Translations under genes and position numbers: made by a program
DNA from: Wocania_A sp965224845
GTDB lineage: Bacteria; Bacteroidota; Bacteroidia; Flavobacteriales; Flavobacteriaceae
Reading direction: 5' to 3'
Assembly (NCBI GenBank): GCA_965224845.1
Contig: CBDDAJ010000026.1
Span: forward strand, 372,001-436,000
DNA: 64,000 bases
The notes under the pieces: generated by a model
Database searches by the model: none
What the model was told of the DNA's origin: nothing
What the model saw: the letters and a program-made list of their open reading frames with translations, nothing else
Shown here: piece by piece, positions 27,838 through 36,254 of the stretch
Layout of the letters: the number at the start of each line of letters is the position of its first letter
Numbering within the stretch: position 1 is the first letter of the stretch

Positions 27838-28701
27838 TTAAAATTTACTGAAAAATTCCCATATCAATTCATTTGAGTTTAGTCCCGAATTATCTAAAGT
27901 GGGTAAATCATGGCCAAAGTCTTCTAGTTTATAGTACCATACTTCGTTGTTGTTTAAGCCTTTTTTGTAATGATAGGCATGTACTTTATTTGAGATGGAT
28001 AAAGTGTCTACTTCACTACATTGGTTAAATTCTCGCCAATAATTCATTATGGTATCCATATGTGGAGCTCCACCCCATCCATATTCTGTTGACATACTCC
28101 CGTCTAAAGGAACAACTTTATCGGTCATTCCAGATATTTGCAGAACTGGTACAGGGCGAGATGCCGAATTTCTGTTATCCCAAATATGACCAGTCATAGT
28201 ACCTGTAACAGAAGCGATTGCTTTAAATACATCTGGAGACTCACAAGCTAAAGTATAGCTCATAAAACCGCCATTGGAAATGCCACAAACAAAAGTTCTG
28301 TTGGTATCAAGTTTGTATTTAGTCTGCAAATGTTTTGCAAGTTCTGTTAAATACCCCACATCATCAATAGAGCTATTGCCTAACCCACAAGTCCAATATG
28401 GTTCACCTGTGTTAATATCTAATGTTCCTTGAGGATAGCAAACTACAAACTTGTTGATTTCTGCAAGGCTATCTAGTTCTAAGCTTTGCATATGGTCTTC
28501 TGCATAACGACCATAACTGTGAAGCACAAAAACTAATGGTGCATTTTCAGGTAAATCAACTGGCTTATAAAGAACGTATGTTCTGTTTAAGCTGTCATGA
28601 TAAAAAGTTGAATTATGAAGAGGCCGATTACACGAGGAATAAAACAAAAATCCAAATGTAATAACGATAAAAAACTTATGGTTTATTTTTTTCTTTATCA
28701 T
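27838..28701 (-). CDS. PHB-depolymerase/feruloyl-esterase-like hydrolase, lipoprotein
   Basis: 287 residues from the ATG at 28701. Lipoprotein signal with Cys near residue 24 (FLFYSSCNRPL). Alpha/beta-hydrolase of the LpqC/esterase_phb type: 'LVFVLHSYGRYAED' oxyanion region, nucleophile in 'CGISNGGFMSYTLAC' (G-x-S-x-G), 'PVLQISGMTDKVVPLDG' with the acid, and a late His in 'LEDFGHDLP'. Probably cleaves esters of plant or algal polymers at the cell surface. It is a single gene flanked by repeat ends. Confidence 0.87.
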   Translation of the reverse strand: MIKKKINHKFFIVITFGFLFYSSCNRPLHNSTFYHDSLNRTYVLYKPVDLPENAPLVFVLHSYGRYAEDHMQSLELDSLAEINKFVVCYPQGTLDINTGEPYWTCGLGNSSIDDVGYLTELAKHLQTKYKLDTNRTFVCGISNGGFMSYTLACESPDVFKAIASVTGTMTGHIWDNRNSASRPVPVLQISGMTDKVVPLDGSMSTEYGWGGAPHMDTIMNYWREFNQCSEVDTLSISNKVHAYHYKKGLNNNEVWYYKLEDFGHDLPTLDNSGLNSNELIWEFFSKF

Positions 28702-28799
28702 CAAGGATTCTAATTAATTGTGCCTAATGCAAAGATAAAGTTCCGTTTTAATGAACTTTATCGGTTGTTAAACGAAGTTAATTGAAAATTTTTACAAAG

Positions 28800-29261
28800 T
28801 CAAGTTTGTTTAATAAGCTGTTTTAACCCTTCGTAAACCACAATGCCAACGGCATTGGCAAGGTTTAAGCTCCTAATATGTTCACTATATAAAGGAATTT
28901 TAAATAAGTTATTGGTATTTGGTTTAGTAATAGATTCAGGTAAACCAACAGATTCTTTTCCAAATACTAAAAACAGGTTGTCTTCAAACGGGATATCCCA
29001 ATGGTTTTTTGTGCCATGACTGGATAAAAACACCATGCTTTGCTTTTTGTTTATCTCAAAGAATTCATTAATATTCTCATAATAGGTAACTGATATGTGT
29101 TGCCAGTAATCCAGACCTGCACGTTTTAACCTGGTATCGTTAATTTCAAACCCAAAAGGTTTTACCAAATGCAAGTGTGAACCTGAAGCCAAAGCTAAAC
29201 GGCCAATATTACCTGTATTGTTAGGTATTTCTGGTGCTATTAATACAATATTTAGGGGCAT
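28800..29261 (-). CDS. trmL: tRNA (cytidine/uridine(34)-2'-O)-methyltransferase
   Basis: SPOUT methyltransferase modifying the wobble ribose of tRNA-Leu species. I start at the ATG at 29261 (MPLNIVLIAPEIPNNTGNIGRLAL), giving 153 residues, the normal TrmL length; the open frame extends further but into the AraC gene. Knot motifs 'VFGKESVGLPESI' and 'IRSLNLANAVGIVVYE' are intact. It begins 4 bases after the AraC-type gene stop and may be co-transcribed with it. Confidence 0.94.
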   Translation of the reverse strand: MPLNIVLIAPEIPNNTGNIGRLALASGSHLHLVKPFGFEINDTRLKRAGLDYWQHISVTYYENINEFFEINKKQSMVFLSSHGTKNHWDIPFEDNLFLVFGKESVGLPESITKPNTNNLFKIPLYSEHIRSLNLANAVGIVVYEGLKQLIKQT

Positions 29262-29265
29262 GTTG

Positions 29266-30129
29266 TTATTTTGTTTTATGTGTTGCAATATACGCTTTAG
29301 GTGTGGTACCCGTAAATTTTTTAAAGGATGTTGCAAAATATTGCGAGGAGTTGTAACCTAAATTAAAAGCAACTTGGGTAATTGTTTTTTCATGCAACAA
29401 ATCAATTTTTGCTTGCTTGATTTTTATACGATTAATATACTCTTTAGGCGTGATGCCTGTATTGTCTTTAAACCACGATTTAAAATAAGAAACCGATATT
29501 TTTATTGCACCAGCTAGCTCATCTACATAAATAGATCTATTTAGGTGCTTTTCAATATACTTATTAATAATATCTAATCTTATGGTAGGTTTTAATTGCT
29601 GAGGTTTTTCTGTTAAGGATAGTGTATCTAGTAAAAGCTGCACAATTAACTGGTTAATAGTTATAGTACTTAACATACTTTGGGGTTGTTGTAATTGCGT
29701 TAATAGTGAGTTTAAAACACTTTTTAATGAAAAAGCACCTTTAAATACCATATTCGATTTTTTTTCTAATGCTTTTAATACGTAGTCAGATTGTGAAAAA
29801 GGCAGGTGGCATAGTTTACCAAGGGTGTTATTTAATGACACCTGTATCCAAAATAACTCCCCTTTGTCTTCCGGGTAAATACCTGTGCTATGTACTGTAT
29901 TTGGTGCTACTATAAGAATGTCATTACCAGTAAGCTTTAATTCATTGTCTTCAATGTTATAAAATTGTTGTCCTTTTAAGCAATAGCAAATTTCAATACT
30001 ATTGTTGTGAATGTGGTTTTTCAGACTAGGTTTAACTTCGGTATATTTATAATGTCCAAATTGATTACAACGTTTATACCCTAAAGCGCCTAGGTTGTAA
30101 ACGATCCGATCGTTTGTTTGATTTTGCAT
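29266..30129 (-). CDS. AraC-family transcriptional regulator
   Basis: 287 residues: N-terminal cupin-like sensor domain (about 20-140) and C-terminal double helix-turn-helix (about 190-285) with 'GAIKISVSYFKSWFKDNTG' and 'VAFNLGYNSSQYFATSFKKFTG'. It is divergent from the dioxygenase/TIM-barrel genes, the usual layout for a local regulator of carbon-source catabolism. The 123-bp gap contains TTGTATAA and TTGTACAA spaced about 17 bases apart, possible operator halves. Confidence 0.92.
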   Translation of the reverse strand: MQNQTNDRIVYNLGALGYKRCNQFGHYKYTEVKPSLKNHIHNNSIEICYCLKGQQFYNIEDNELKLTGNDILIVAPNTVHSTGIYPEDKGELFWIQVSLNNTLGKLCHLPFSQSDYVLKALEKKSNMVFKGAFSLKSVLNSLLTQLQQPQSMLSTITINQLIVQLLLDTLSLTEKPQQLKPTIRLDIINKYIEKHLNRSIYVDELAGAIKISVSYFKSWFKDNTGITPKEYINRIKIKQAKIDLLHEKTITQVAFNLGYNSSQYFATSFKKFTGTTPKAYIATHKTK

Positions 30130-30252
30130 TATGATTGTATAAAATTGTATGGTTGTACAAATTTAAAAGACTTTAAAGAATCTTTACTAGATATTTGAAA
30201 TAAAATTAATGGTTCTTATAAGAAGATGCCGTTATAATAAATTTTGAATAAC

Positions 30253-30972
30253 ATGGAATTAAAAGAAAAGTTCTTAAAAGATGGATTTGCACATTTAGAA
30301 GTACTAATAACTACAGATGAAGTAGCACAACTTAGGGTTATATACGATGAGCTTTTAAGTGATACAAAGCGAACTGAAGGTTTAAGAAGCGACTTGTCTG
30401 GAGCTAACGATGGTGGTATTGAAAAAATAACCCAGGTTATGAGGCCTGGTCTTATAGAATCAAAGCTGTCTAACATGAATGTTTATAAAGAAGCCCTAAA
30501 CTATGCGAAGCTATTATTAGGAGATGATATGGCTTTAGATTTTGATATGCTTATAAATAAAGCCCCACATACCAATACAGAAACACCATGGCATCAAGAC
30601 GCTGCCTATTGGATTAAAATGCCGGATAAAAGAGCTGTAAGTTGTTGGATTGCATTAGATGATGTTTATGAAGCTAATGGTTGTATGTGGTTTATTCCAA
30701 AACAGGACTCAGATATTTTAAAACATTATGCCATGCCAAATAAAGGCGCATTATATTGTGAAACGGATACTAAAGATGCACAGTGCATGCCTTTAAGTTC
30801 AGGCGGCTGTACTTTTCACGATGGATTTACACTTCATTTTAGTAAAGGAAATAGTACTAGTAGCCAACGAAGAGCTTTAATTTTAAACTTCAGACCAAAG
30901 GATATGATTATTTTTGAGCGTGCTCAGGGTGTAGATCATACAGGTGATAGAGCAATACGAAATAAAAAATAA
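30253..30972 (+). CDS. Phytanoyl-CoA dioxygenase (PhyH) family protein
   Basis: 239 residues from the ATG at 30253 (a TTG 9 bases earlier is less likely). Fe(II)/2-oxoglutarate oxygenase fold: metal ligands in 'WHQDAAYW' (H-x-D) and in 'HDGFTLHFSKGN', with Arg in 'SQRRALILNFRP' for 2-oxoglutarate. The family hydroxylates many small molecules. The companion TIM-barrel gene and divergent AraC gene suggest a sugar or osmolyte catabolic step. Confidence 0.88.
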   Translation: MELKEKFLKDGFAHLEVLITTDEVAQLRVIYDELLSDTKRTEGLRSDLSGANDGGIEKITQVMRPGLIESKLSNMNVYKEALNYAKLLLGDDMALDFDMLINKAPHTNTETPWHQDAAYWIKMPDKRAVSCWIALDDVYEANGCMWFIPKQDSDILKHYAMPNKGALYCETDTKDAQCMPLSSGGCTFHDGFTLHFSKGNSTSSQRRALILNFRPKDMIIFERAQGVDHTGDRAIRNKK

Positions 30973-31058
30973 TGAAACATCCATGACTAAAGCTTAGTCG
31001 CACAAAAAGAGTGATTATATGGATGTTACATGCTACCTTTAAAAGCAATAAAAAACAC

Positions 31059-31877
31059 ATGAAATTAAAGTTTATTTATCCACGTTGGGGTAGTGCAGAT
31101 ATTGATTGGAATATTTTTTTGACTAAAGTTAAAAGAAATGGATTTAGTGGTGTTGAAATTGATTTACCTCTTAATAAACAAAAAAAGCAAGAGATACTTT
31201 TAATGCTTAAAGACTTAGAATTGGATTTTGTAGGGCAACATTGGCAGACTAAAGATGTAAATTTTAATGCACATAAAGAAAACTATAAAAAGCATTTGTA
31301 TAATCTGGTTGAGGCTAATCCCTTGTTAGTGAATTCGCATACAGGTATGGATTTTTTTACTTTTGCACAGCATGCTGAATTAATTGAAATTGCTCAAACC
31401 ATTGAAAACGAAACCAATGTAGTTATTACTCATGAAACCCACCGCTCCAGGTTTTCTTTTGCAGCTCATATTTGTTATAAGTATTTAAAAGCTTTTCCTT
31501 CTTTAAAGTTAACCTCTGATTTATCGCACTGGTGTTGTGTTGCCGAAACTTTACTTGAAAATCAGGAAATTGCTTTACAAAAGACTATTCAACATACCTA
31601 TCATATTCATGCCCGTGTGGGGTCGTCTCAAAGCCCTCAGGTTATAGACCCCAGAGATGCAGTTTATACAAAAGAATTAAACCAGTTTAATGTGTGGTGG
31701 ATAGCCATGATAGAACATGCTTTAAAAAGTAAACGTAAGTTTATAACAATTACTACTGAATACGGACCTTTTCCGTATATGCTATACCAACCTCATACTG
31801 AAACCCCATTAGGCGATCAATGGGATATAAATCTATTTATAAAAAATGAAATACTAAGAAGATGGAATAAGGACTAA
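31059..31877 (+). CDS. Sugar-phosphate isomerase/epimerase-type TIM-barrel protein
   Basis: 272 residues from the ATG at 31059 (MKLKFIYPRWGS); codons upstream look non-coding. The xylose-isomerase-like barrel shows metal-site residues in 'VVITHETHRSRFSF', 'LTSDLSHWCCV', 'YHIHARVGSSQ' and 'ITTEYGPFPYM' (E, D, H, E order). Isomerase, epimerase or lyase activity is possible. It is 86 bp after the PhyH gene, same strand. Confidence 0.85.
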   Translation: MKLKFIYPRWGSADIDWNIFLTKVKRNGFSGVEIDLPLNKQKKQEILLMLKDLELDFVGQHWQTKDVNFNAHKENYKKHLYNLVEANPLLVNSHTGMDFFTFAQHAELIEIAQTIENETNVVITHETHRSRFSFAAHICYKYLKAFPSLKLTSDLSHWCCVAETLLENQEIALQKTIQHTYHIHARVGSSQSPQVIDPRDAVYTKELNQFNVWWIAMIEHALKSKRKFITITTEYGPFPYMLYQPHTETPLGDQWDINLFIKNEILRRWNKD

Positions 31878-31899
31878 CAGTTAATTTATTTATAAGTAA

Positions 31900-32313
31900 T
31901 CATTCTTCTAATACTGGTTTGCCAATATCATCTATTTCATCGTCATTATATAATCTTTTTGGATCGGGGCCATATTTGTTAGAGCCAGTGTCTCCCTCTG
32001 TTGCCATTAATATTAAAAACCAAATTCCACCAATAAAAGGAATAAAATAAACAAAAATATAGCCACCACTTTTTCCAGAATCATGTAATCTGCGTACAGC
32101 AACTGCAAAATAAGGCAGGAGAATCCCTAATATATAAATACCCAAGAGTAGAGGAGCAACTTCGTAATTAATAAAATCAGAAATAAAGCCTAGTAGAAAA
32201 GACAGTGCAAAAACGATAATAAGATTAAACAAAAAGAACATCCAGAACTCTTTACGTCTTGCTCTTCCACTAAAATTCACATAGTTACTTAAAACTTTTA
32301 AATACCACTTCAT
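31900..32313 (-). CDS. DUF805 membrane protein
   Basis: 137 residues with the DUF805 pattern: 'YVNFSGRARRKEFWMFFLFN' at the N-terminus, three to four TM segments, 'VAVRRLHDSGKSG' loop, and a polar, acidic tail. The family is common in bacteria and has no assigned function. It lies 21 bp after trpA on the same strand but is probably unrelated to tryptophan. Confidence 0.88.
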   Translation of the reverse strand: MKWYLKVLSNYVNFSGRARRKEFWMFFLFNLIIVFALSFLLGFISDFINYEVAPLLLGIYILGILLPYFAVAVRRLHDSGKSGGYIFVYFIPFIGGIWFLILMATEGDTGSNKYGPDPKRLYNDDEIDDIGKPVLEE

Positions 32314-32333
32314 AAAAATATTAATATATAGGG

Positions 32334-33101
32334 TTAGTTAGTTATTATTTTATTTACAAATTTGTCAATATTTTCAATACCTTTATTAGTTATATGTTTT
32401 ACAAACGCACTACCAATTATGGCGCCTTTTGCATATTGTGTGGCTTGGGTAAATGTTTTGTTATTACTAATGCCAAAACCAACTATTTGTGGATTGTTCA
32501 GATTCATTTTAGTTATACGCTCAAAGTATTGCGTTTGCTCATCTCCAAACCCCGATTGAGCACCAGTGGTACTTGCGCTACTTACCATATAAATAAACCC
32601 ATTTGAAATGGAATCGATATAGCGAATACGTTCATCACCAGTTTGAGGAGTAATTAAAAAGACATTGATTAGTCCGTATTTTTCAAAAACAGCCTGGTAT
32701 TTTTCATGATAAACATCAACGGGTAAATCAGGAATAATCAAACCATCGATACCAATCTCTTGACATTTTTTGCAAAAGGCTTCCACACCATATTGAAACA
32801 TAGGGTTGAAATACCCCATAATAATTAAAGGGATATTAACCGATTTTCTGATATCTTTTAATTGATCAAATAACAATTCACTGGTCATTCCGTTTTTTAA
32901 AGCCTGTGTAGAACTTGCCTGAATGGTGGGGCCATCTGCTAAAGGGTCACTAAAAGGCAGCCCTATTTCTATCATATCAACTCCGTTCTTTTCTAAATTT
33001 TGAATGATAGAAACGGTATCGTTAATATCTGGATAACCTGCTGTAAAATATATAGAAAGTAGTTTTTTATTCTCTTGTAGTTTTTGATTTATTCTGTTCA
33101 T
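32334..33101 (-). CDS. trpA: Tryptophan synthase alpha chain
   Basis: Cleaves indole-3-glycerol phosphate to indole for the beta chain. I take the ATG at 33101 (MNRINQKL), giving 255 residues; an upstream ATG at 33122 lies against the hairpin repeat. Catalytic E and D are in 'MIEIGLPFSDPLADGPTIQ' and 'DGLIIPDLP'; 'GFGISNN' binds phosphate. Last trp gene of the operon. It is intact, unlike its upstream neighbours, and separated from trpB by the GIY-YIG unit. Confidence 0.96.
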   Translation of the reverse strand: MNRINQKLQENKKLLSIYFTAGYPDINDTVSIIQNLEKNGVDMIEIGLPFSDPLADGPTIQASSTQALKNGMTSELLFDQLKDIRKSVNIPLIIMGYFNPMFQYGVEAFCKKCQEIGIDGLIIPDLPVDVYHEKYQAVFEKYGLINVFLITPQTGDERIRYIDSISNGFIYMVSSASTTGAQSGFGDEQTQYFERITKMNLNNPQIVGFGISNNKTFTQATQYAKGAIIGSAFVKHITNKGIENIDKFVNKIITN

Positions 33102-33120
33102 TGCAAATGAATTTTTTTTC

Positions 33121-33143
33121 ATTTCCGTGAAAACGGAAATCTT
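33121..33143. repeat. Left inverted repeat/hairpin of the GIY-YIG unit
   Basis: ATTTCCGTGAAAACGGAAAT plus CTT: an 8-bp stem (ATTTCCGT/ACGGAAAT) with a GAAA loop. The reverse complement of all 23 bases occurs without mismatch at 33456-33478, on the far side of the nuclease gene. Confidence 0.9.
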
Positions 33144-33161
33144 TTAATATTATTTTTATCT

Positions 33162-33445
33162 CTAAATATATTCCGACAAATCCTTCCAATCAGGGTTTAA
33201 ACTATTGATTAAGCTGATTTTCCATTCCCGATTCCATTTTTTTAATTGCCGTTCTCTTTTTATTGAGTTGTTTACATATTTAGTGGTTTCAAAATAGACT
33301 AATTTGTCAACATTATATTTTCCTGTAAATGTTTTTAAACTATTATTTCTATGTTGATTCAACCTTGTCTTTAATTGTTTTGTACACCCACATATAAAAC
33401 TGTATGGTTTTTATTGGTTAAAATGCATACATAATGAGTCTCCAT
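33162..33445 (-). pseudogene. GIY-YIG nuclease-like gene with one frameshift
   Basis: Starting at the ATG at 33445 the frame reads METHYVCILTNKNHTVLYVG, a good GIY-YIG N-terminus ('YV-ILTN-...-YVG'). It then breaks near 33387, and the adjacent frame continues CTKQLKTRLNQHRNN, 'TFTGKYNVDKLVYFE' and 'KRERQLKKWNREWKISLI', the rest of a ~93-residue single-domain GIY-YIG protein. One missing base (in the GGG-like run after TATGTG) explains it. The break may be real or a sequencing error like those in the neighbouring trpB/trpF. Confidence 0.8.
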
Positions 33446-33455
33446 AATACTAGAT

Positions 33456-33478
33456 AAGATTTCCGTTTTCACGGAAAT
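33456..33478. repeat. Right inverted repeat/hairpin of the GIY-YIG unit
   Basis: Perfect reverse complement of 33121-33143; contains ATTTCCGTTTTCACGGAAAT. Confidence 0.9.
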
Positions 33479-33485
33479 ACAAAAA

Positions 33486-34680
33486 TCATAAATTAAAGAA
33501 ATTTATGTAAGTGTTTAAATCCTTATCACCTCTACCTGATAAACTAACAACTACGACATCGTCGGGTTTAAAGGTTTTCTGTTCAAATATGGCTAGAGCA
33601 TGTGAGCTTTCTATGGCAGGAATAATCCCTTCTAATTCACATAACTTTAATCCAGCTTTCATAGCATCATCATCGGTTATTGCCATAAACTCAGCGCGTC
33701 CTGTTTTGCATAAATGTGCATGCATTGGGCCAACTCCAGGATAATCTAAACCAGCAGAAATGGAATAAGGCTCAGTTATTTGCCCGTCAGTGGTTTGCAT
33801 TAATAGTGTTTTACAGCCATGAATAATGCCTTCTTTTCCTAAAACAGAAGTGGCAGCACTTTCACCAGAGTCAACACCTAAACCAGCTGCTTCAACGGCT
33901 ATTATGTTGACATCATTTTCATGTAAATAATGATAATAGGTTCCTGCAGCATTACTGCCACCGCCAATACAAGCGACTACATAGTCCGGGTTTTCTCTAC
34001 CTTCATGCTCATTTAATTGCCATTTGATTTCTTCAGATATCACCGATTGAAATTTGGTGACCATATCTGGATATGGGTGTGGGCCAATAGCAGAACCTAT
34101 AATGTAATGTGTGTTTACAGGATTGTTAATCCAATCGCGAATGGCTTCATTGGCAGCATCTTTTAAGAGTTTTACTTCCAGATAAAGCAGGGTACGAACA
34201 GTCGGCACCAAGCATTTTCATTCTGAGCTACGTTAGGTGCCTGACGTTGCAATATCAATCTCACCCATGTATACAATACATTCCATAGCCCATTAAGAGC
34301 GCAAACCGTTGCTGTAGCTACACCGTGTTGTCCTGCCCCTGTTTCGGCAATAATACGGGTTTTACCCAAATGTTTAGCCATCAGGATCTGACCAATGGTG
34401 TTGTTAATTTTGTGAGCTCCAGTGTGGTTGAGATCTTCACGTTTTAGGTAGATCTTAGCGTTGTATTTTTCGGAAAGACGTTTGGCGAAATATAAAGTGG
34501 TGATGGCCTACCAACATAGTCCTTTAAGTAATTGATTGAATTCTTCCTGAAAAGTCGGGTTGGGTCATGACTTTGAGGTAGTTCTGTCGTAGTTCTTCTA
34601 CATTTGGATATAACATTTCCGGGATGATATGCACCACCAAATTCGCCGTAATAGCCTTTATCATTCACGTTATAGCTCAT
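33486..34680 (-). pseudogene. trpB: Tryptophan synthase beta chain, reading frame broken by many small insertions
   Basis: Makes tryptophan from indole and serine with PLP. Starts at 34680 (MSYNVNDKGYYGEFGGAY) and ends at 33486. Fragments in different frames together cover the whole protein: 'DYVGRPSPLY', 'MAKHLGKTRIIAETGAGQHGV' (shortened), 'LKDAANEAIRDWINNPVNTHYI', 'VVACIGGGSNAAGTYY' and the C-terminal 'VVVSLSGRGDKDL'. The span is 1195 bp against an expected ~1182; comparing frames shows extra bases at roughly ten sites between about 34170 and 34665, while 33486-34170 is clean. All inserted, hardly any lost, which fits long-read error better than decay. Confidence 0.85.
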
Positions 34681-35337
34681 AGATTTTTGAAATCAATTTA
34701 TTTCTAAATGTTTTTAAGTCTTCTATATTTTTTAATCCGGGTTCGATCTCAAATTTACTATTCACATCTAATGGCATGGCAGTATTTTGAAGATTCCTGC
34801 TTTCGCAAGAATTTTTGACACGACATCATCAACTTCACTCCAAACCAATACCACCACTTAAAAAAAATGGTTTTGATGATGGATAGTTCATTTAGAACAT
34901 GTCCAATTAAACGTATAGCCATTACCGCCGGGTAATTTGCCTTTGGTGTCAAACAAGTAATAGTCACAGACCTCCTCATAAGGCTCTAAAACACTCAAAA
35001 TCAAAACTCGTCTTTTATTGAAAACATTTTAATCACTTTCAATATCTTGGCTGATTTCAATAACCTACAATACTTCAGGAGTTTCGTGACCATGAAGTTG
35101 AATAGCTTGTAATTGATATCCAGTTTGAATGTTTTTCGATCTGCCGAACAATAAACTCTACTATTTTCATCTACAAAAACACCAACTTTTTTAACGGCTT
35201 TGGGAAGTTCCGGAATTGTATTTTCAAAATGTCGTGGATGAAGCCTCATGAAAAATAAAGCCAAGATAGTCCGGATGCAATGTTGCAACCGCTTGGATGT
35301 TATCTTCATATTTCATTCCGCAGATTTTCAGTTTCAT
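34670..35337 (-). pseudogene. trpF: Phosphoribosylanthranilate isomerase, frame broken by many small insertions
   Basis: Isomerises N-(5-phosphoribosyl)anthranilate. Begins at 35337 (MKLKICGMKYEDNIQAV) and should end at 34670, overlapping the trpB start. Pieces in three frames read as a normal TrpF: 'HPDYLGFIF', 'FENTIPELPKAVKKVGVFVD', 'YLFDTKGKLPGGNGYTFNW', 'FFLSGGIG', 'AMPLDVNSKFEIEPGLKNIE'. The span of 668 bp exceeds the ~642 bp I reconstruct by about 26 bases. The catalytic C7 of 'KICGMK' and the late Asp in 'LDVNSKFE' are kept. An assembly artefact is the simplest explanation. Confidence 0.82.
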
Positions 35338-35415
35338 TTTATTGTTATTTCTGCCTTTCGGCTATCGCTCAAGATAAACTTTATCTGAGATCTATTTTTA
35401 TTTAATTCACAATGG

Positions 35416-35437
35416 ATTCCGCATCAACCTGCGGAAT
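35416..35437. repeat. REP-like hairpin between trpC and trpF
   Basis: ATTCCGCA (35416-35423) and TGCGGAAT (35430-35437) around six bases, followed by GACAAAAG. The reverse complement has the form GTCATTCCGCAGG...CCGCATTCC-like, a palindrome type scattered through many flavobacterial genomes. It differs in sequence from the GIY-YIG hairpins but has the same size. Confidence 0.6.
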
Positions 35438-35445
35438 GACAAAAG

Positions 35446-36233
35446 TTATTTGCTTAAGTGTTCTAATAAATTTTCTTGCACTTAGCTCCAGGATCATTAG
35501 TTTTCATAAAATTCTCACCAATTAAGAACCCTTGGTATCCATAGGGCTGTAATTCTTTTATAGCCTCAATATTACTAATACCACTTTCTGAGACTTTTAC
35601 AAAATCGTCTGGGATGAGATTACTTAATGCTTTACTGGTTTCTAAACTTACATCAAAGGTTTTTAGGTTTCTGTTATTTACACCAAGCATATCTAAACTG
35701 GGCATAATAGATTTATATAATTCTTCTTCATTATGAACTTCAAGTAAAACATCTAGGGTCAAGCTTTTTGCAAATTCAGAAAATTGCTTTATTTCATCTT
35801 TAGTTAAAATAGCTGCAATTAGCAAAATAACATCGGCACCGTATGCTTTAGCTTCTAATAACTGGTATTCATCAATAATAAATTCCTTTCTCAGTAATGG
35901 TAAGCTACAGCTAGCTCTGGCTATTAGCAAGTCGTCTAAAGACCCTCCAAAATATTTTCCGTCTGTTAAAACAGACATACCGCTAACGCTTGCATTTTCA
36001 TAACCTTTGGCAACATCTTGTACATTTAAGGTGTTATTAATGATAGATTTTGAAGGCGAACGTCTTTTATGTTCTGCAATAATTCCTGATTTGCTCTTAC
36101 GCAATCTGTTTGCTAGTGAAATTGTTCCTCTATCAAATAAAACAGATTGTTCTAATTGTGAAGTTGGTATTATACTTTTGCGTAAGCCAACTTCTTTGCG
36201 TTTATCAATAACTATTTTATCTAGTATATTCAT
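35446..36233 (-). CDS. trpC: Indole-3-glycerol phosphate synthase, last codons frameshifted
   Basis: Closes the indole ring from CdRP. The frame from ATG 36233 is open to 35463 with 'AEHKRRSPSKSII', 'YQLLEAKAYGADVILLIAA', 'LGVNNRNLKTF' and 'VSESGISNIEAI', all typical. It ends oddly as GAKCKKIY. If one A is restored near 35481 the frame continues GAKVQENLLEHLSK and stops at 35446, a more usual C-terminus. The preceding trpD-trpC gap is filled by a heptanucleotide array, 21 bases from this start. Confidence 0.92.
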
Positions 36234-36254
36234 TCTTCTTTTTTATATTTATTT

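Larger units (their letters stand above)
33121..33478 (-). mobile_element. 358-bp hairpin-flanked GIY-YIG unit between trpB and trpA
   Basis: A single small gene enclosed by a perfect 23-bp inverted repeat, each arm a self-complementary hairpin. The left end stops 20 bases before the trpA start and the right end 7 bases before the trpB stop, so neither reading frame is cut. The compact build and position within an otherwise canonical operon point to insertion. Whether it moves is inference. Confidence 0.55.

Noticed and set aside
34790..34815. Hairpin-like ATTCCTGCTTTCGCAAGAAT as another REP element
   Set aside because: It lies inside trpF and encodes conserved residues (KILAKAG), so the palindrome is probably a coincidence.
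33486..35337. True loss of tryptophan synthesis through pseudogenes
   Set aside because: Insertions only, conserved protein sequence after frame repair, and intact promoter, attenuator, trpG, trpD and trpA favour sequencing error.
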